DNA from: Streptomyces halobius
GTDB lineage: Bacteria; Actinomycetota; Actinomycetes; Streptomycetales; Streptomycetaceae
Assembly: GCF_023277745.1 (NCBI RefSeq)
Contig: NZ_CP086322.1
Span: 2,418,001 to 2,482,000 of the forward strand
Length of the DNA stretch: 64,000 bases
Direction of reading: 5' to 3'
This document shows positions 1 to 9,342 of this stretch, in pieces. The translations under genes were made by a program, and so were the position numbers. Position 1 is the first letter of the stretch; each line of letters begins with the position of its first letter. Under the pieces are notes generated by a model. It was not told where the DNA came from. It saw only the letters and a list, made by a program, of their open reading frames with translations, and searched no databases.

Positions 1-18
1 TGAATGGAGTGACACCTC

Positions 19-1662
<1,644 letters not shown>

Positions 1663-1680
1663 ACGCCCGCCGAGAGACTC

Positions 1681-1728
1681 CGAAGGGCCGTTACATACCG
1701 CCGCATCGGGGTATGTAACGGCCCTTCG
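1681..1728 (+). terminator. aceB terminator hairpin
   Basis: Perfect 19-bp inverted repeat (1681-1699 with 1710-1728) around a 10-base loop, 19 bases after the aceB stop. The stem contains GGGCCGTTACATACC. No long T-run follows, which is usual for Streptomyces terminators. Confidence 0.9.
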
Positions 1729-2036
1729 TCATACCCACGACGCTTCCCGCCACCGCCTGCCCGCCCATGCTGTTCTGTGTCTGCTCCGTCATGCGTCAAC
1801 TCCAGGCGGCAGCGCTGACAACGGACCGTCACCGACCGCTGCGGTTCCGAACGAGCCCGGCGCATGTACGACGAGAGTGGCGGGTCGAGGCGGTAGCGGT
1901 GATGCCGAAGCGGCGCCCCTCGCCCCATGTCTCCGTGACAATGCCGGTATCGCCGTCGACGGTGGCAGCGTGGACGCAGCGGTGTGAATATGCGCGGCGG
2001 ACGAGGACGGCAGAACGGACAGCAGGAGCGGGTGGC
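1729..2036. other. non-coding leader of the TetR gene
   Basis: About 300 bases without a convincing gene. Frames that are open here have atypical composition and no ribosome site. A 10-bp palindrome CCGTCGACGG at 1953-1962, about 75 bases before the TetR start, is a possible autoregulatory operator. AATATG near 1987 could be a -10 region. Neither is strong. Confidence 0.4.
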
Positions 2037-2591
2037 GTGGCGCGACGGCGGGATCAGGTACTGGACGCGGCGATCGAGGTCCTGGGGGCCGAGGGCACAC
2101 GGCGGTTGACGTATCAGGCCGTGGACAGCGCCGCCGGGGTACCCACAGGCACCACGTCCAACTATTTCCGCAACCGCACCGCCCTGATCGACGGCATCGT
2201 GGATCACCTCCAGGCCCTGGATCGGCGTGAGTGGGAGGCGTTCGCGGCCGACACCGACCCGGCCGACCACGGCGAACTGGCCGATGCGATGGCCGCCTTC
2301 GTCCGGCACGCCACCGGCCCCGCGCGCGCCCGGACCGCCGCCCGCTTCGCGCTCTTCCTGGAGTCCTCGTCCCGCCCGGAGCTGCGCGCGCCGCTCGCAC
2401 GGGGGCGCGCGGCGGTCCTCGCCTGGAGCACGGAATGGGTACGCCGCTTCGGCTCCGCGGCGCCGGAGCGGCACAGCCGCATGCTGCTCGATCACCTCGA
2501 CGGCGTCGTTCTGCATCAACTCGCTTTCCCTGAAGAGGACTTCGATCCGACGGTGGATCTTCGCGAGCTGTTGAGCGGATTGCTGACCTAG
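2037..2591 (+). CDS. TetR-family transcriptional regulator
   Basis: A 184-residue DNA-binding repressor. The N-terminus has the TetR helix-turn-helix (LTYQAVDSAAGVPTGTTSNYF, about residues 22-42), followed by an all-helical ligand domain ending in LRELLSGLLT. The frame stays open back to 1767, but the GTG at 2037 is preferred because AGGAG lies eight bases before it and the conserved fold begins about ten residues later; the upstream extension is Arg/Thr-rich and looks untranslated. It converges on the NCS2 permease gene and follows malate synthase after a strong terminator. The ligand is unknown; regulation of itself or of the neighbouring purine permease is inferred from position only. Confidence 0.86.
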   Translation: MARRRDQVLDAAIEVLGAEGTRRLTYQAVDSAAGVPTGTTSNYFRNRTALIDGIVDHLQALDRREWEAFAADTDPADHGELADAMAAFVRHATGPARARTAARFALFLESSSRPELRAPLARGRAAVLAWSTEWVRRFGSAAPERHSRMLLDHLDGVVLHQLAFPEEDFDPTVDLRELLSGLLT

Positions 2592-2813
2592 CTGAACCGA
2601 GTGGGCCGATCGGCGCACTCCTCGCCGCACACCGCGCGGGCCGGGGTCGGGCTCGACGATCCGGCGAAGAAGGAAACCGCCATGCAGTTGGTGTCGAGCG
2701 CGGAGAACTCCTCACTGCACAGGCCAGGACGACAAGGCGGGGACGACAAGGCCGGTACGGCGGGGAGTCAAGTCGCCGCTCCTCGATGGGCCGCTGCCAG
2801 TGGGGAGGACCGT

Positions 2814-4421
2814 TCAGTGGGCCGAAGGGCTCGACTGGGCCGACGGTGACGCGGGCTCGCCCGAGTCGTCGGCCTTGCCCCGTTCGGACTGCTGCGGAAT
2901 TTCCGGGGCTCCGCGACCACTCCCGTCACCGTCGCCACGACCGGCTTCGCCACCATGACCGGCCGCATCACCGTCACCATGACCGACTTCGCCGCCACGA
3001 CCGGCCGCATCACCGTCACCGCGACCGCTCAAACCCTCCCCTGGCGCCACACCCGCATCACTGACCACACCACCGCTCGCCTTCCCCTTTGCCTCACAGT
3101 GGTTGAACGCCAGGTTCAGGACGATCGCGACCAGGCAACCGGTGCTGATGCCGGAGTCCAGGACCACCAGCATGTCCTTGGGGAAGTGGTGATAGAACTC
3201 CGGCGCCGCGATGGGGATCAGGCCGATGCCGACGGCGGCCGCGACGATCAGTGCGTTCTCACCCTTCTCCATCGCGGCGGAGGCCAGCGTCTGGATGCCG
3301 CTGGCGGCCACCGAGCCGAAGAGGACGATGCCCGCGCCGCCCAGGACCGGCAGCGGGACCAGTGAGATGACTGAGGCGGCCACCGGGCTCAGGCCCAGCA
3401 CGATCAGGATCAGACCACTGGTCGCCACCACGTAGCGGCTGCGCACCTTGGTCATCGCGACCAGGCCGATGTTCTGGGCGAAGGCGCTGTTGGCGAAGCC
3501 GTTGAACAGCGGGCTGATCGCCGTACCGAGGGTGTCGGCGCGCAGTCCGCCCTCGATGGTGAGCTCGTCCGCCGGGCGGTTGACGATCTTGCCCAGGGCG
3601 AGCATGTCGGCCGTCGACTCGGTCATACAGACCAGCATCACGATGCACATCGAGATGATCGCGGCGATCTGGAACTGCGGGGCCCCGAAGTGGAAGGGCG
3701 TCGGGAAGCCGAAGAGGTCCGCGTCGGCGAGGGCGGAGAAGTCGGTGATGCCGACGGGTATCGCGATCAGCGTGCCGGCCACCAGGCCGAGCAGGATGGC
3801 GATTTGCTGGAGGAAGCCGCGGAGCATCCGACGCAGCACCAGCACGATGGCGAGGGTCAGCGCGGCCATCCCGATATTCGTCAACGAGCCGTAATCCGAG
3901 GCCTGTTGATTGCCGCCCTGGGACCAGTTGAACGCCACGGGGAGGAGGGAGACGCCGATGAGGGTGATGACGGTGCCGGTGACGACCGGTGGGAAGAAGC
4001 GTATGAGTTTGGAGAAATAGGGGGCGAGGACGAAGCCCAGCAGGCCGGCCACGATCACCGCGCCGAAGATGACCGGCAGTGCGTTCTCGGGGCTTTCGGA
4101 CGTACCGATGGCGATCATCGGGGTGACACCCGCGAACGAGACGCCGTTGACGAACGGCAGTCTGGCGCCGACCTTCCAGAAGCCCAGGGTCTGCAGCAGT
4201 GTCGCGATGCCCGCGGTGAAGAGGCTGGCGCCCATGAGGAACGCGGTTTCGGTGGGGCTCAGGCCGCAGGCCGGTCCCACGATCATCGGCGGGGCCACCA
4301 CACCCGCGTACATCGCGGCCACATGCTGGAGGCCGCTGGTGAACATCCTGAAGGGCGGGAGAGTCTCGTCGACCGGGTGCTTGCGGTCTCCCTCCGGCTG
4401 CTGCCCGGGAGTTGCGGCCAC
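2814..4421 (-). CDS. NCS2-family urate/xanthine permease
   Basis: Inner-membrane purine:cation symporter, 535 residues. It has the TM1 QH motif (GLQHVAAMYAGVV), about 12-14 hydrophobic segments, and the NCS2 signature QNIGLVAMTK, which places it with xanthine/urate carriers such as UapA/UacT rather than uracil carriers. The GTG start is preceded by AAGGAGG at six-base spacing; the frame is open further upstream but without a ribosome site. It lies downstream of 8-oxoguanine deaminase and the urate operon on the same strand, so urate or xanthine uptake is the likely role. The C-terminal ~75 residues are a soluble Gly/Asp/Arg/His-rich tail with 14-residue repeats, unusual for this family. Exact substrate is not determinable from sequence. 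Confidence 0.9.
   Translation of the reverse strand: MAATPGQQPEGDRKHPVDETLPPFRMFTSGLQHVAAMYAGVVAPPMIVGPACGLSPTETAFLMGASLFTAGIATLLQTLGFWKVGARLPFVNGVSFAGVTPMIAIGTSESPENALPVIFGAVIVAGLLGFVLAPYFSKLIRFFPPVVTGTVITLIGVSLLPVAFNWSQGGNQQASDYGSLTNIGMAALTLAIVLVLRRMLRGFLQQIAILLGLVAGTLIAIPVGITDFSALADADLFGFPTPFHFGAPQFQIAAIISMCIVMLVCMTESTADMLALGKIVNRPADELTIEGGLRADTLGTAISPLFNGFANSAFAQNIGLVAMTKVRSRYVVATSGLILIVLGLSPVAASVISLVPLPVLGGAGIVLFGSVAASGIQTLASAAMEKGENALIVAAAVGIGLIPIAAPEFYHHFPKDMLVVLDSGISTGCLVAIVLNLAFNHCEAKGKASGGVVSDAGVAPGEGLSGRGDGDAAGRGGEVGHGDGDAAGHGGEAGRGDGDGSGRGAPEIPQQSERGKADDSGEPASPSAQSSPSAH
2910..3026 (-). repeat. 14-codon tandem repeats in permease C-terminal tail
   Basis: About 2.7 imperfect 42-bp units encode GRGDGDAAGRGGEV, then GHGDGDAAGHGGEA, then GRGDGDGSGRG, at residues ~466-504 of the NCS2 permease. 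The unit is visible in DNA as repeated ccggccgcatcaccgtcacc blocks. It is likely cytoplasmic and probably arose by slippage. Confidence 0.85.
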
Positions 4422-4650
4422 TGCGGGCCTCCTTCGATTTCTGCGCCGCCGGAACGACGGTGCGAGGCTGTCACGGAGGTGTGCGATGTGGTGCGGTGGT
4501 GCGGGTAGCCGCGCTGGTGGGCGGTGCGTTGGTGAGGGCTGCGTTGGTGGGGAGTGGCGCTTGTGGCGCGCGAGGGCAGCAACCCCTCGGTCCCGGAGCG
4601 GTGACCGGCCCGGGGGTACGTGGTGCAACCGCGCACCCCCGGGGTCCGGC

Positions 4651-4706
4651 GCTTGTGGATCCCACTCGGATCCACAAGCTCGGCCGGGAGCCGTCCCTCC
4701 CGGCCG
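4651..4706 (-). terminator. tandem hairpins after 8-oxoguanine deaminase gene
   Basis: Two adjacent perfect hairpins lie in the 341-base gap between the deaminase stop and the permease start: a 12-bp stem (4651-4662 with 4668-4679, arm GCTTGTGGATCC, 5-base loop) and a 10-bp stem (4681-4690 with 4697-4706, arm CGGCCGGGAG). They probably terminate the deaminase transcript, so the permease at 4421 would need its own promoter in 4422-4650. A GTGACAC/GTGTCAC pair flanks them at 4716-4752. Confidence 0.82.
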
Positions 4707-4762
4707 AGTCATGGGGTGTGACACCTCCGATCACGGTCACGGGGTGTGTCACATCGAGGGGA

Positions 4763-6163
4763 TCAGCCCTCGGCGGCGATACGGGCCAGACGCTGGGCCT
4801 CGGCACGGGCGTTCCGCGCGATGGCGTCCTCGTCGACGTTGGTCAGATGGCTGTTCTCGACGACCGGCTCGCCGCCCACCAGCGACAGCGTGACCGGGGC
4901 GGCCGCGCCGAAGACCAGGGCGGTGACCGGGTCGGCGATGGAGGAGTGGCCGAGGCCGTCCAGCTTCCACAGCACCAGGTCGGCGAGCTTGCCGGCCTCC
5001 AGCGAGCCGATCTCGGCGGTACGGCCGAGGACCTGCGCACCGCCGTAGGTGCCGAGCCGCAGCGCCTTGCGGGCGTTGAGGGCGGCCTCCTTGTGGGCGC
5101 CGAGGCGGTTGATGAGCAGTGCGTTGCGCAGCTCGGTGTGGAGTTCGCCGGACTCGTTGGAGGCGGTGCCGTCCACGCCGAGGCCGACCGGGACGCCGGC
5201 CGCGAGCATGTCCGGGACGCGGGCGATGCCGGCGGCCAGACGGGCGTTGGAGGAGGGGCAGTGGGCGACGCCGGTGCCGGTGCGTGCGAAGGCGGCGATG
5301 TCGGAGTCGTTCATGTGGACGCAGTGCGCCATCCACACGTCCTCGCCCAGCCAGCCGGTGGACTCGAAGTAGTCGGTGGGGCCCATGCCGAAGAGCTCAT
5401 GGCAGAACTTCTCCTCCTCGACGGTCTCCGAGCCGTGGGTGTGCATCCGGACGCCCTTGCGGCGGGCCAGCGCGGCGCCCTCCCGCAGGAGTTCGGTGGA
5501 GATGGAGAACGGCGAGCAGGGCGCGGCGGCGATATGCACCATCGAGCCGAACGAGGAGTCGTGGTAGGTGTCGATGGCCTCCTCGGTCGCCAGCAGGGCG
5601 CCCTCGGTGGTCTCGACGGCGAAGTCCGGGGGCAGACCGCCGTCCTTCTCGCTGCGGTCCATGGAGCCGCGGGCCAGGGTGATACGGGCGCCGATCTCGG
5701 CGGCAGCGGCCAGCTCGGCGCCGACGAGGTCCCCGGAGCCCTGGGGGAAGACGTAGTGGTGGTCGGAGGCGGTGGTGACGCCGCCCTTGACCATCATGCC
5801 GAGCGAGCCCTGGGTGGCCGCGGCGAGCATCTGGGCGTCGATCCGGGCCCAGGTCGGGTAGAGCGCGACCAGCCAGTTGAACAGGTTGTGGTCGGTGGCC
5901 AGGCCCCGGGTGATCCACTGGTAGAAGTGATGGTGGGTGTTGATCAGGCCGGGAGTGACCAGGTGTCCCGTGCCGTCGACTCGGCGGACGACGTTCGCCA
6001 GGCCCTCGGGGGCCTTGCCCGCGCCCACCGACTCGATGACGTTCCCGGCGACGACGATATGGCCGGTGGCGTATTCGGTGTTGTTGGCGTCGACGGTCGC
6101 GATGGCACAGTTCTCGATGACAATGCGCTCGATCGCGCTGTCATGGGCTGCCGGTGCTGCCAT
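4763..6163 (-). CDS. 8-oxoguanine deaminase (amidohydrolase)
   Basis: Cytosolic metal-dependent deaminase of the amidohydrolase superfamily, 466 residues, predicted to convert 8-oxoguanine to urate and so feed the neighbouring urate oxidase. Metal ligands are visible: HxH in NTHHHFYQW (~residues 77-79), HTHGSE in the middle, HCVHMND, and the catalytic Asp in LGVDGTASNES. The DHHYVFPQGSGD and GVAHCPSSNARLAAG blocks are typical of the 8-oxoguanine deaminase/hydroxyatrazine hydrolase group. ATG 6163 is chosen over an upstream in-frame start because GAGGA lies six bases before it. Guanine deaminase or another aminohydrolase of the ATZ group is an alternative; genomic context supports a purine substrate. 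Confidence 0.88.
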   Translation of the reverse strand: MAAPAAHDSAIERIVIENCAIATVDANNTEYATGHIVVAGNVIESVGAGKAPEGLANVVRRVDGTGHLVTPGLINTHHHFYQWITRGLATDHNLFNWLVALYPTWARIDAQMLAAATQGSLGMMVKGGVTTASDHHYVFPQGSGDLVGAELAAAAEIGARITLARGSMDRSEKDGGLPPDFAVETTEGALLATEEAIDTYHDSSFGSMVHIAAAPCSPFSISTELLREGAALARRKGVRMHTHGSETVEEEKFCHELFGMGPTDYFESTGWLGEDVWMAHCVHMNDSDIAAFARTGTGVAHCPSSNARLAAGIARVPDMLAAGVPVGLGVDGTASNESGELHTELRNALLINRLGAHKEAALNARKALRLGTYGGAQVLGRTAEIGSLEAGKLADLVLWKLDGLGHSSIADPVTALVFGAAAPVTLSLVGGEPVVENSHLTNVDEDAIARNARAEAQRLARIAAEG

Positions 6164-6355
6164 GGTGCGTCCTCGTGCTTTCTTGATGAGTGGCGATTGG
6201 GGCACGGCATGGCCCTGTGTATTTGAGTGCCGGAGCCGGGCGCGGCGGCTGACGGTGCCGCTGCCGGGGTGTGCTCCGGGTGCCGAGGTGGTGGAAGAGC
6301 AGGTTCAGGGGACCGCGGTGCGCATGGTGTGCCATGGGTCGTTCCCCTCGGTTTT

Positions 6356-6393
6356 CGCGTCCCTCCCCCCGCCGCGGGGTGGGGAGGGACGCG
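6356..6393 (-). terminator. urate operon terminator
   Basis: Perfect 13-bp inverted repeat (arm CGCGTCCCTCCCC) with a 12-base G/C loop, 26 bases after the urate oxidase stop. It separates the urate operon from the deaminase gene, whose 5' region fills the remaining ~190 bases. Confidence 0.85.
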
Positions 6394-6418
6394 CGGCACG
6401 GCGCCGCGTATCGGCCCG

Positions 6419-7366
6419 TCAGAGGTTGGTCAGATCCACCGGGATCCGGGCTTCGACACCGTCGCGCAGAACAGTGGCTTCGATCAGGCCGTACGGGCGG
6501 TCCGCCGCGTAGTAGACCTCGTTGTCGTTCTTGAGCCCGAACGGCTCCAGGTCCACCAGGAAGTGGTGCTTGTTCGGGAGGGAGAAGCGGATCTCGTCGA
6601 TCTCGGAGCGGTTGTTGATGACCCGCGCACCCATTTGGTACAGGGTCTGCTGGAGAGAGAGGCTGTAGGTCTCCGCGAAAGCCTGCAGCATATGCTTCTT
6701 GACCTGCTCGTACGACCGCTCCCAATTGGGCATCCGCTGGTCGTCGTCGGTCCAGTTGAACCGCCAGCGGCCGGATACCTCGGTGGCGAGGATACGGTCG
6801 TGCGCCTCCTTCAGCGTGGTGTACTTGTCCTTGATGTAGCCCCAGAATTCCGAGTTGGTGGAATTCATCACGATCAGGTCCTTCAGCCCCGAGATGACCT
6901 GCCACTTCTCACCGTCGTAGGTGATTTCGGTGAGCCGGGTCTCCTGGCCCTTGCGGACGAAGGAGTGGTTGACCTCGTCCGCGCCGATGAAGCGGGAGTT
7001 GCTGTCGGAGCTGGCTATCCGGTCCCAGGCGTACTCCTCGATGCGGATACGGGCCTGCTTTATCGGCTCCTGGCTGGTCACGAAGTGCCGCGCGAGGTGT
7101 ATGCCGAACTGTTCGGCCGACTCGATCCCGTATTCCTTGGCGAAGGCGAACACGGTGTTCTTGGTCGTGTCGGTCGGCAGGCAGTGGGCGTTGGAGCCGG
7201 AGAGGTGGACCTCTTCCAGGTCGCCGGAGAGCGCGACCGAGACGTTCAGGTCCTTTATGTGATGGGTGCCGCCATCACGGGTGATCTTGACAACACGGTT
7301 TTCCGCTTTGCCGTACTGGTTCTGGCCGAGAATCACCGGGCGGGACGGGTGGGAATGGGCAGTCAT
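6419..7366 (-). CDS. pucL: urate oxidase (uricase)
   Basis: Cofactor-free oxidation of urate by O2 to 5-hydroxyisourate, releasing H2O2. The 315-residue protein has both tunnelling-fold halves. Catalytic residues are recognisable: Lys20 in QYGKAENRV, Thr65 in PTDTTKNTV and His267 in LPNKHHF; the uricase signature LEPFGLKNDNEVYYAADRPYG is intact. ATG 7366 begins seven bases after the hydroxyisourate hydrolase stop with GAGGGAG inside the end of that gene, so translation is probably coupled. It is last in a uraD-uraH-uricase operon whose single promoter is upstream of uraD. The H2O2 product links it to the catalase gene at 11.3 kb, which has nearly the same promoter. Confidence 0.97.
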   Translation of the reverse strand: MTAHSHPSRPVILGQNQYGKAENRVVKITRDGGTHHIKDLNVSVALSGDLEEVHLSGSNAHCLPTDTTKNTVFAFAKEYGIESAEQFGIHLARHFVTSQEPIKQARIRIEEYAWDRIASSDSNSRFIGADEVNHSFVRKGQETRLTEITYDGEKWQVISGLKDLIVMNSTNSEFWGYIKDKYTTLKEAHDRILATEVSGRWRFNWTDDDQRMPNWERSYEQVKKHMLQAFAETYSLSLQQTLYQMGARVINNRSEIDEIRFSLPNKHHFLVDLEPFGLKNDNEVYYAADRPYGLIEATVLRDGVEARIPVDLTNL

Positions 7367-7373
7367 GTCGGTG

Positions 7374-7817
7374 CTAGCTCCCTCGGTATACGGAGTAGCC
7401 GAACGGGTTGAGCAGCAGCGGTACGTGATAGTGCTCGCCCGGGTTGACGGCAAAGGTGATTGCCACCTCCGGGAAGAAGGCTCCGCTGTCCCTTACGCGG
7501 GGGGCGTCCTGCTGTTCCTCGGCTTGCTGGTTTGCCTGGTGGTGTACGCAGTGCTTGTTGGAAACGCGGTGTTCGTTTGAAACGAAGTAGTCCTCGACGG
7601 CGAAGTCGAGGCGTACGTGGGTGGTGCCTTCCGGCAGGGCCGGCAGGGCCTTGCAGCGCCCGTCGGCATCGGTCTCGGACGCGCCGTGGGCGGTCCAGGC
7701 GGCGTCGCGGCCGGAGCGCACCGAGAGCGTGAGGGCGACGCCCTCCGCGGGGCGGCCCACGCTGGTGTCCAGGATGTGCGTGGACACCGACGTCGGTGCG
7801 GCCTTCTCGCTGCTCAT
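7374..7817 (-). CDS. uraH: 5-hydroxyisourate hydrolase (transthyretin-like)
   Basis: Hydrolyses 5-hydroxyisourate to OHCU, the second step from urate to allantoin. The transthyretin-like fold and its active site are intact: His14 in STHILDTS, Arg54, His131 in EHYHVPLLLNPFGYS, and the C-terminal YRGS. At 147 residues it is longer than the usual 105-120. The excess is a His/Gln/Asn-rich insert at about residues 79-111 (it includes NKHCVHHQANQQAEEQQ) just before the conserved FFPEV strand. The start overlaps the uraD stop as ATGA, indicating translational coupling. The insert sits in a loop and probably does not remove activity. Confidence 0.95.
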   Translation of the reverse strand: MSSEKAAPTSVSTHILDTSVGRPAEGVALTLSVRSGRDAAWTAHGASETDADGRCKALPALPEGTTHVRLDFAVEDYFVSNEHRVSNKHCVHHQANQQAEEQQDAPRVRDSGAFFPEVAITFAVNPGEHYHVPLLLNPFGYSVYRGS

Positions 7818-8365
7818 GCTGCGTCTCCTTCCGCGAGTTCCGCGATACGGGACAGGCGTATGCGGTTGATCTTGCCGAGTTCCCGCCGAACGATCTCTCG
7901 TTCCTGTTCCGGCGTGTTGTCGATCCGGTTACGGATCGCGTCCCGCATCTGCTCCCCGGTCCGGCCGGAGGCGCAGATCAGGAAGACATGGCCGAACTTC
8001 TCCTGGTAGGCCAGATTGAGTTCGAGCATCTCCGCCTTGAGCGCGTCGGAGGCGCCGGCCATGCCGCGCTGTTCGCGGGCGGAGGCCGGGTCGCCCGGCT
8101 TCGGCCGGCCGATCGGCGGGTGCCCGGCCATCGCCTCGGCGAGATCGTCCGCGGTGAGCTCGCCCATGGCGGCGTCGCTCGCGGCGAACAGGGCCTCGGT
8201 GGTGGCGTACGGGCGCTGGGCGAGGATCCTGTTCCCCCATGCCCGGCTGGCACATACCTCGTGCAGCGCGGCCTCGGCCGTACCGTCGTCGGCGGTGTTG
8301 AACCGGGAGAGCCCCGCGGGGGCCTTGGGGGCCTCCGCCGAAGGGCTCGGTGAACTCGAAGACAC
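7814..8365 (-). CDS. uraD: OHCU decarboxylase
   Basis: 2-oxo-4-hydroxy-4-carboxy-5-ureidoimidazoline decarboxylase, which gives S-allantoin as the third step from urate. It has 183 residues, all-helical, with the catalytic His82 in the GHPPIG motif, followed by the REQRGM segment carrying the active-site Glu. The GTG start has GGAGG seven bases upstream. It is the first gene of the urate operon; the promoter described at 8415-8459 lies 50-95 bases upstream. The N-terminal ~18 residues are Ser/Ala/Pro-rich and probably disordered. Confidence 0.95.
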   Translation of the reverse strand: MSSSSPSPSAEAPKAPAGLSRFNTADDGTAEAALHEVCASRAWGNRILAQRPYATTEALFAASDAAMGELTADDLAEAMAGHPPIGRPKPGDPASAREQRGMAGASDALKAEMLELNLAYQEKFGHVFLICASGRTGEQMRDAIRNRIDNTPEQEREIVRRELGKINRIRLSRIAELAEGDAA

Positions 8366-8414
8366 GGGAAAGCCTCCGTGGCCTGGTGCTGGACAGCTTT
8401 GGTCTGGCTGGAAA

Positions 8415-8459
8415 CAGCTAAGACCCCTGGCAACTTCTCGTCAACACTTTGTTGAAAAG
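8415..8459 (-). promoter_or_regulatory. urate operon promoter with 15-bp palindromic operator
   Basis: On the minus strand, -35 TTGACG (8439-8444), an 18-base spacer and -10 TAGCTG (8415-8420). The palindrome TCAACAAAGTGTTGA (8441-8455; 6-bp arms, 3-base centre) overlaps the -35 box, which suggests a repressor site. A 20-base block around it matches the catalase promoter at 11238-11257 with one difference, including position relative to -35 and -10. The 171-base gap between the HTH gene and uraD holds nothing else obvious. Confidence 0.75.
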
Positions 8460-8536
8460 TTGGCCACGCAAAAACCGCCGCCCGGAGGTGTCGGACGACG
8501 GCTCCGGGGATCGGCACAGGCCGCGACCAAGCCCTC

Positions 8537-8917
8537 TCAGTCGGCGCCCTTCGCGGCGTTTTCCCTGTTCAGATAGTTGTAAACAGTGAAGCGGCTGACG
8601 CCTAGCGCGCTCGCGACGGTCTCCACGCCGTGCCGGACGGAGAAGGCACCACGGGTCTCCAGAATCCGTACGACGGTTTGCTTGGTCTTGCGGTCCAGCT
8701 CCGACAGCGGCATGCCGTGCCGACGCTGCAGCTCGGCGAGGATGTGGTCGAGCGAGTCCGACAGATGCGGGAGCCGTACGGCCACCCGGTCCTGCCCCTC
8801 CCAGGCCAGCACCACATCGTCACCCTGGGCCTGGTCCGGCGCGACCATCTGGCCGCCCATCGCGTCCACCAGCGGCTTGACCGCCTGAACGAAGGGGTGG
8901 TCGGCGGGCTGCGTCAC
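8537..8917 (-). CDS. short DauR/YheO-type helix-turn-helix regulator
   Basis: A 126-residue DNA-binding protein. The C-terminal ~55 residues (from ELDRKTKQTVVRILE through VASALGVSRFTVYNYLNRE) match the helix-turn-helix of YheO/DauR-like regulators. The N-terminal half is shorter than the PAS-like sensor of those proteins and unassigned. GTG start with GGGGAG six bases upstream; the start overlaps the stop of the preceding gene (GTGA), so the two form one transcript. It lies directly upstream of the urate operon in the same orientation. A role in purine regulation is inferred from position; whether it binds the palindrome at 8441-8455 is unknown. Confidence 0.78.
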   Translation of the reverse strand: MTQPADHPFVQAVKPLVDAMGGQMVAPDQAQGDDVVLAWEGQDRVAVRLPHLSDSLDHILAELQRRHGMPLSELDRKTKQTVVRILETRGAFSVRHGVETVASALGVSRFTVYNYLNRENAAKGAD

Positions 8918-9213
8918 GAGCTTCTCCCCTCAGCCCCCGCGGCATCCGCGTCGGACCCCGCGGCATCCGCGATCACATTGACCTGCAGGGAGACCCGGGT
9001 GGCGCCCGCCTCCAGGGACCCGCGCAGCAGCTCGGCCACCGCGCCGAGCACCTGGTCCGCGTCTCCCTCGGCCGTATTGCCGAACGGACCGACATCGACG
9101 GCGTCCAGCTCGGCGCCGGTGACGATGTCCCGCGCCACCAGCGCATGGGCCGGCGCCTCGTCCAGGTCGAACGGCTCCGTCGTGAACTCAACTCTCAATC
9201 GCACGCCGCTCAA
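8914..9213 (-). CDS. small protein, possibly thiamine-binding (DUF77/MTH1187-like)
   Basis: A 99-residue protein whose VDVGPFGNTAEG followed by SLEAGATRVSLQVNV resembles the DUF77 family (GPMGTTIEG ... AGAPRV), a ferredoxin-like fold in which some members bind thiamine. The match is short and the C-terminal ~15 residues are Ala/Asp/Gly-rich. The frame opens with TTG at 9213; GTG at 9204 is an equally possible start, and neither has a clear ribosome site. It is co-transcribed with the HTH gene (4-base overlap) and divergent from hyi. Why it accompanies purine genes is unclear. Confidence 0.6.
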   Translation of the reverse strand: MSGVRLRVEFTTEPFDLDEAPAHALVARDIVTGAELDAVDVGPFGNTAEGDADQVLGAVAELLRGSLEAGATRVSLQVNVIADAAGSDADAAGAEGRSS

Positions 9214-9260
9214 CCTACGCGCGGTTCGGCCAGGCCACCAGAAATTGCCCGGAGTCCCCC

Positions 9261-9329
9261 TTGACAGCCTCGGAGCCCGCCAGGCAATGTTCCATTAAGC
9301 AGAAAGTAAGTTCCACAATTCGGAAGGAG
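9261..9329 (+). promoter_or_regulatory. hyi: hyi promoter and IclR-type operator candidate
   Basis: -35 TTGACA (9261-9266), an 18-base spacer and -10-like CAATGT (9285-9290). Downstream is the dyad TTCCACAATTCGGAA (9311-9325; TTCC/GGAA arms), which overlaps AAGGAG at 9324-9329. A second TTCCA half-site at 9290-9294 is exactly two helical turns away. TTCC-N7-GGAA resembles operators of IclR-family regulators; the allantoin regulon of Streptomyces is known to use an IclR-type repressor (AllR). Assignment to AllR is inference. Confidence 0.55.
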
Positions 9330-9342
9330 CGCCGACGGCTCC

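Noticed and set aside
2910..3026. CRISPR-like array
   Set aside because: The repeats are in frame within a coding tail, 42-bp units with no unique spacers.
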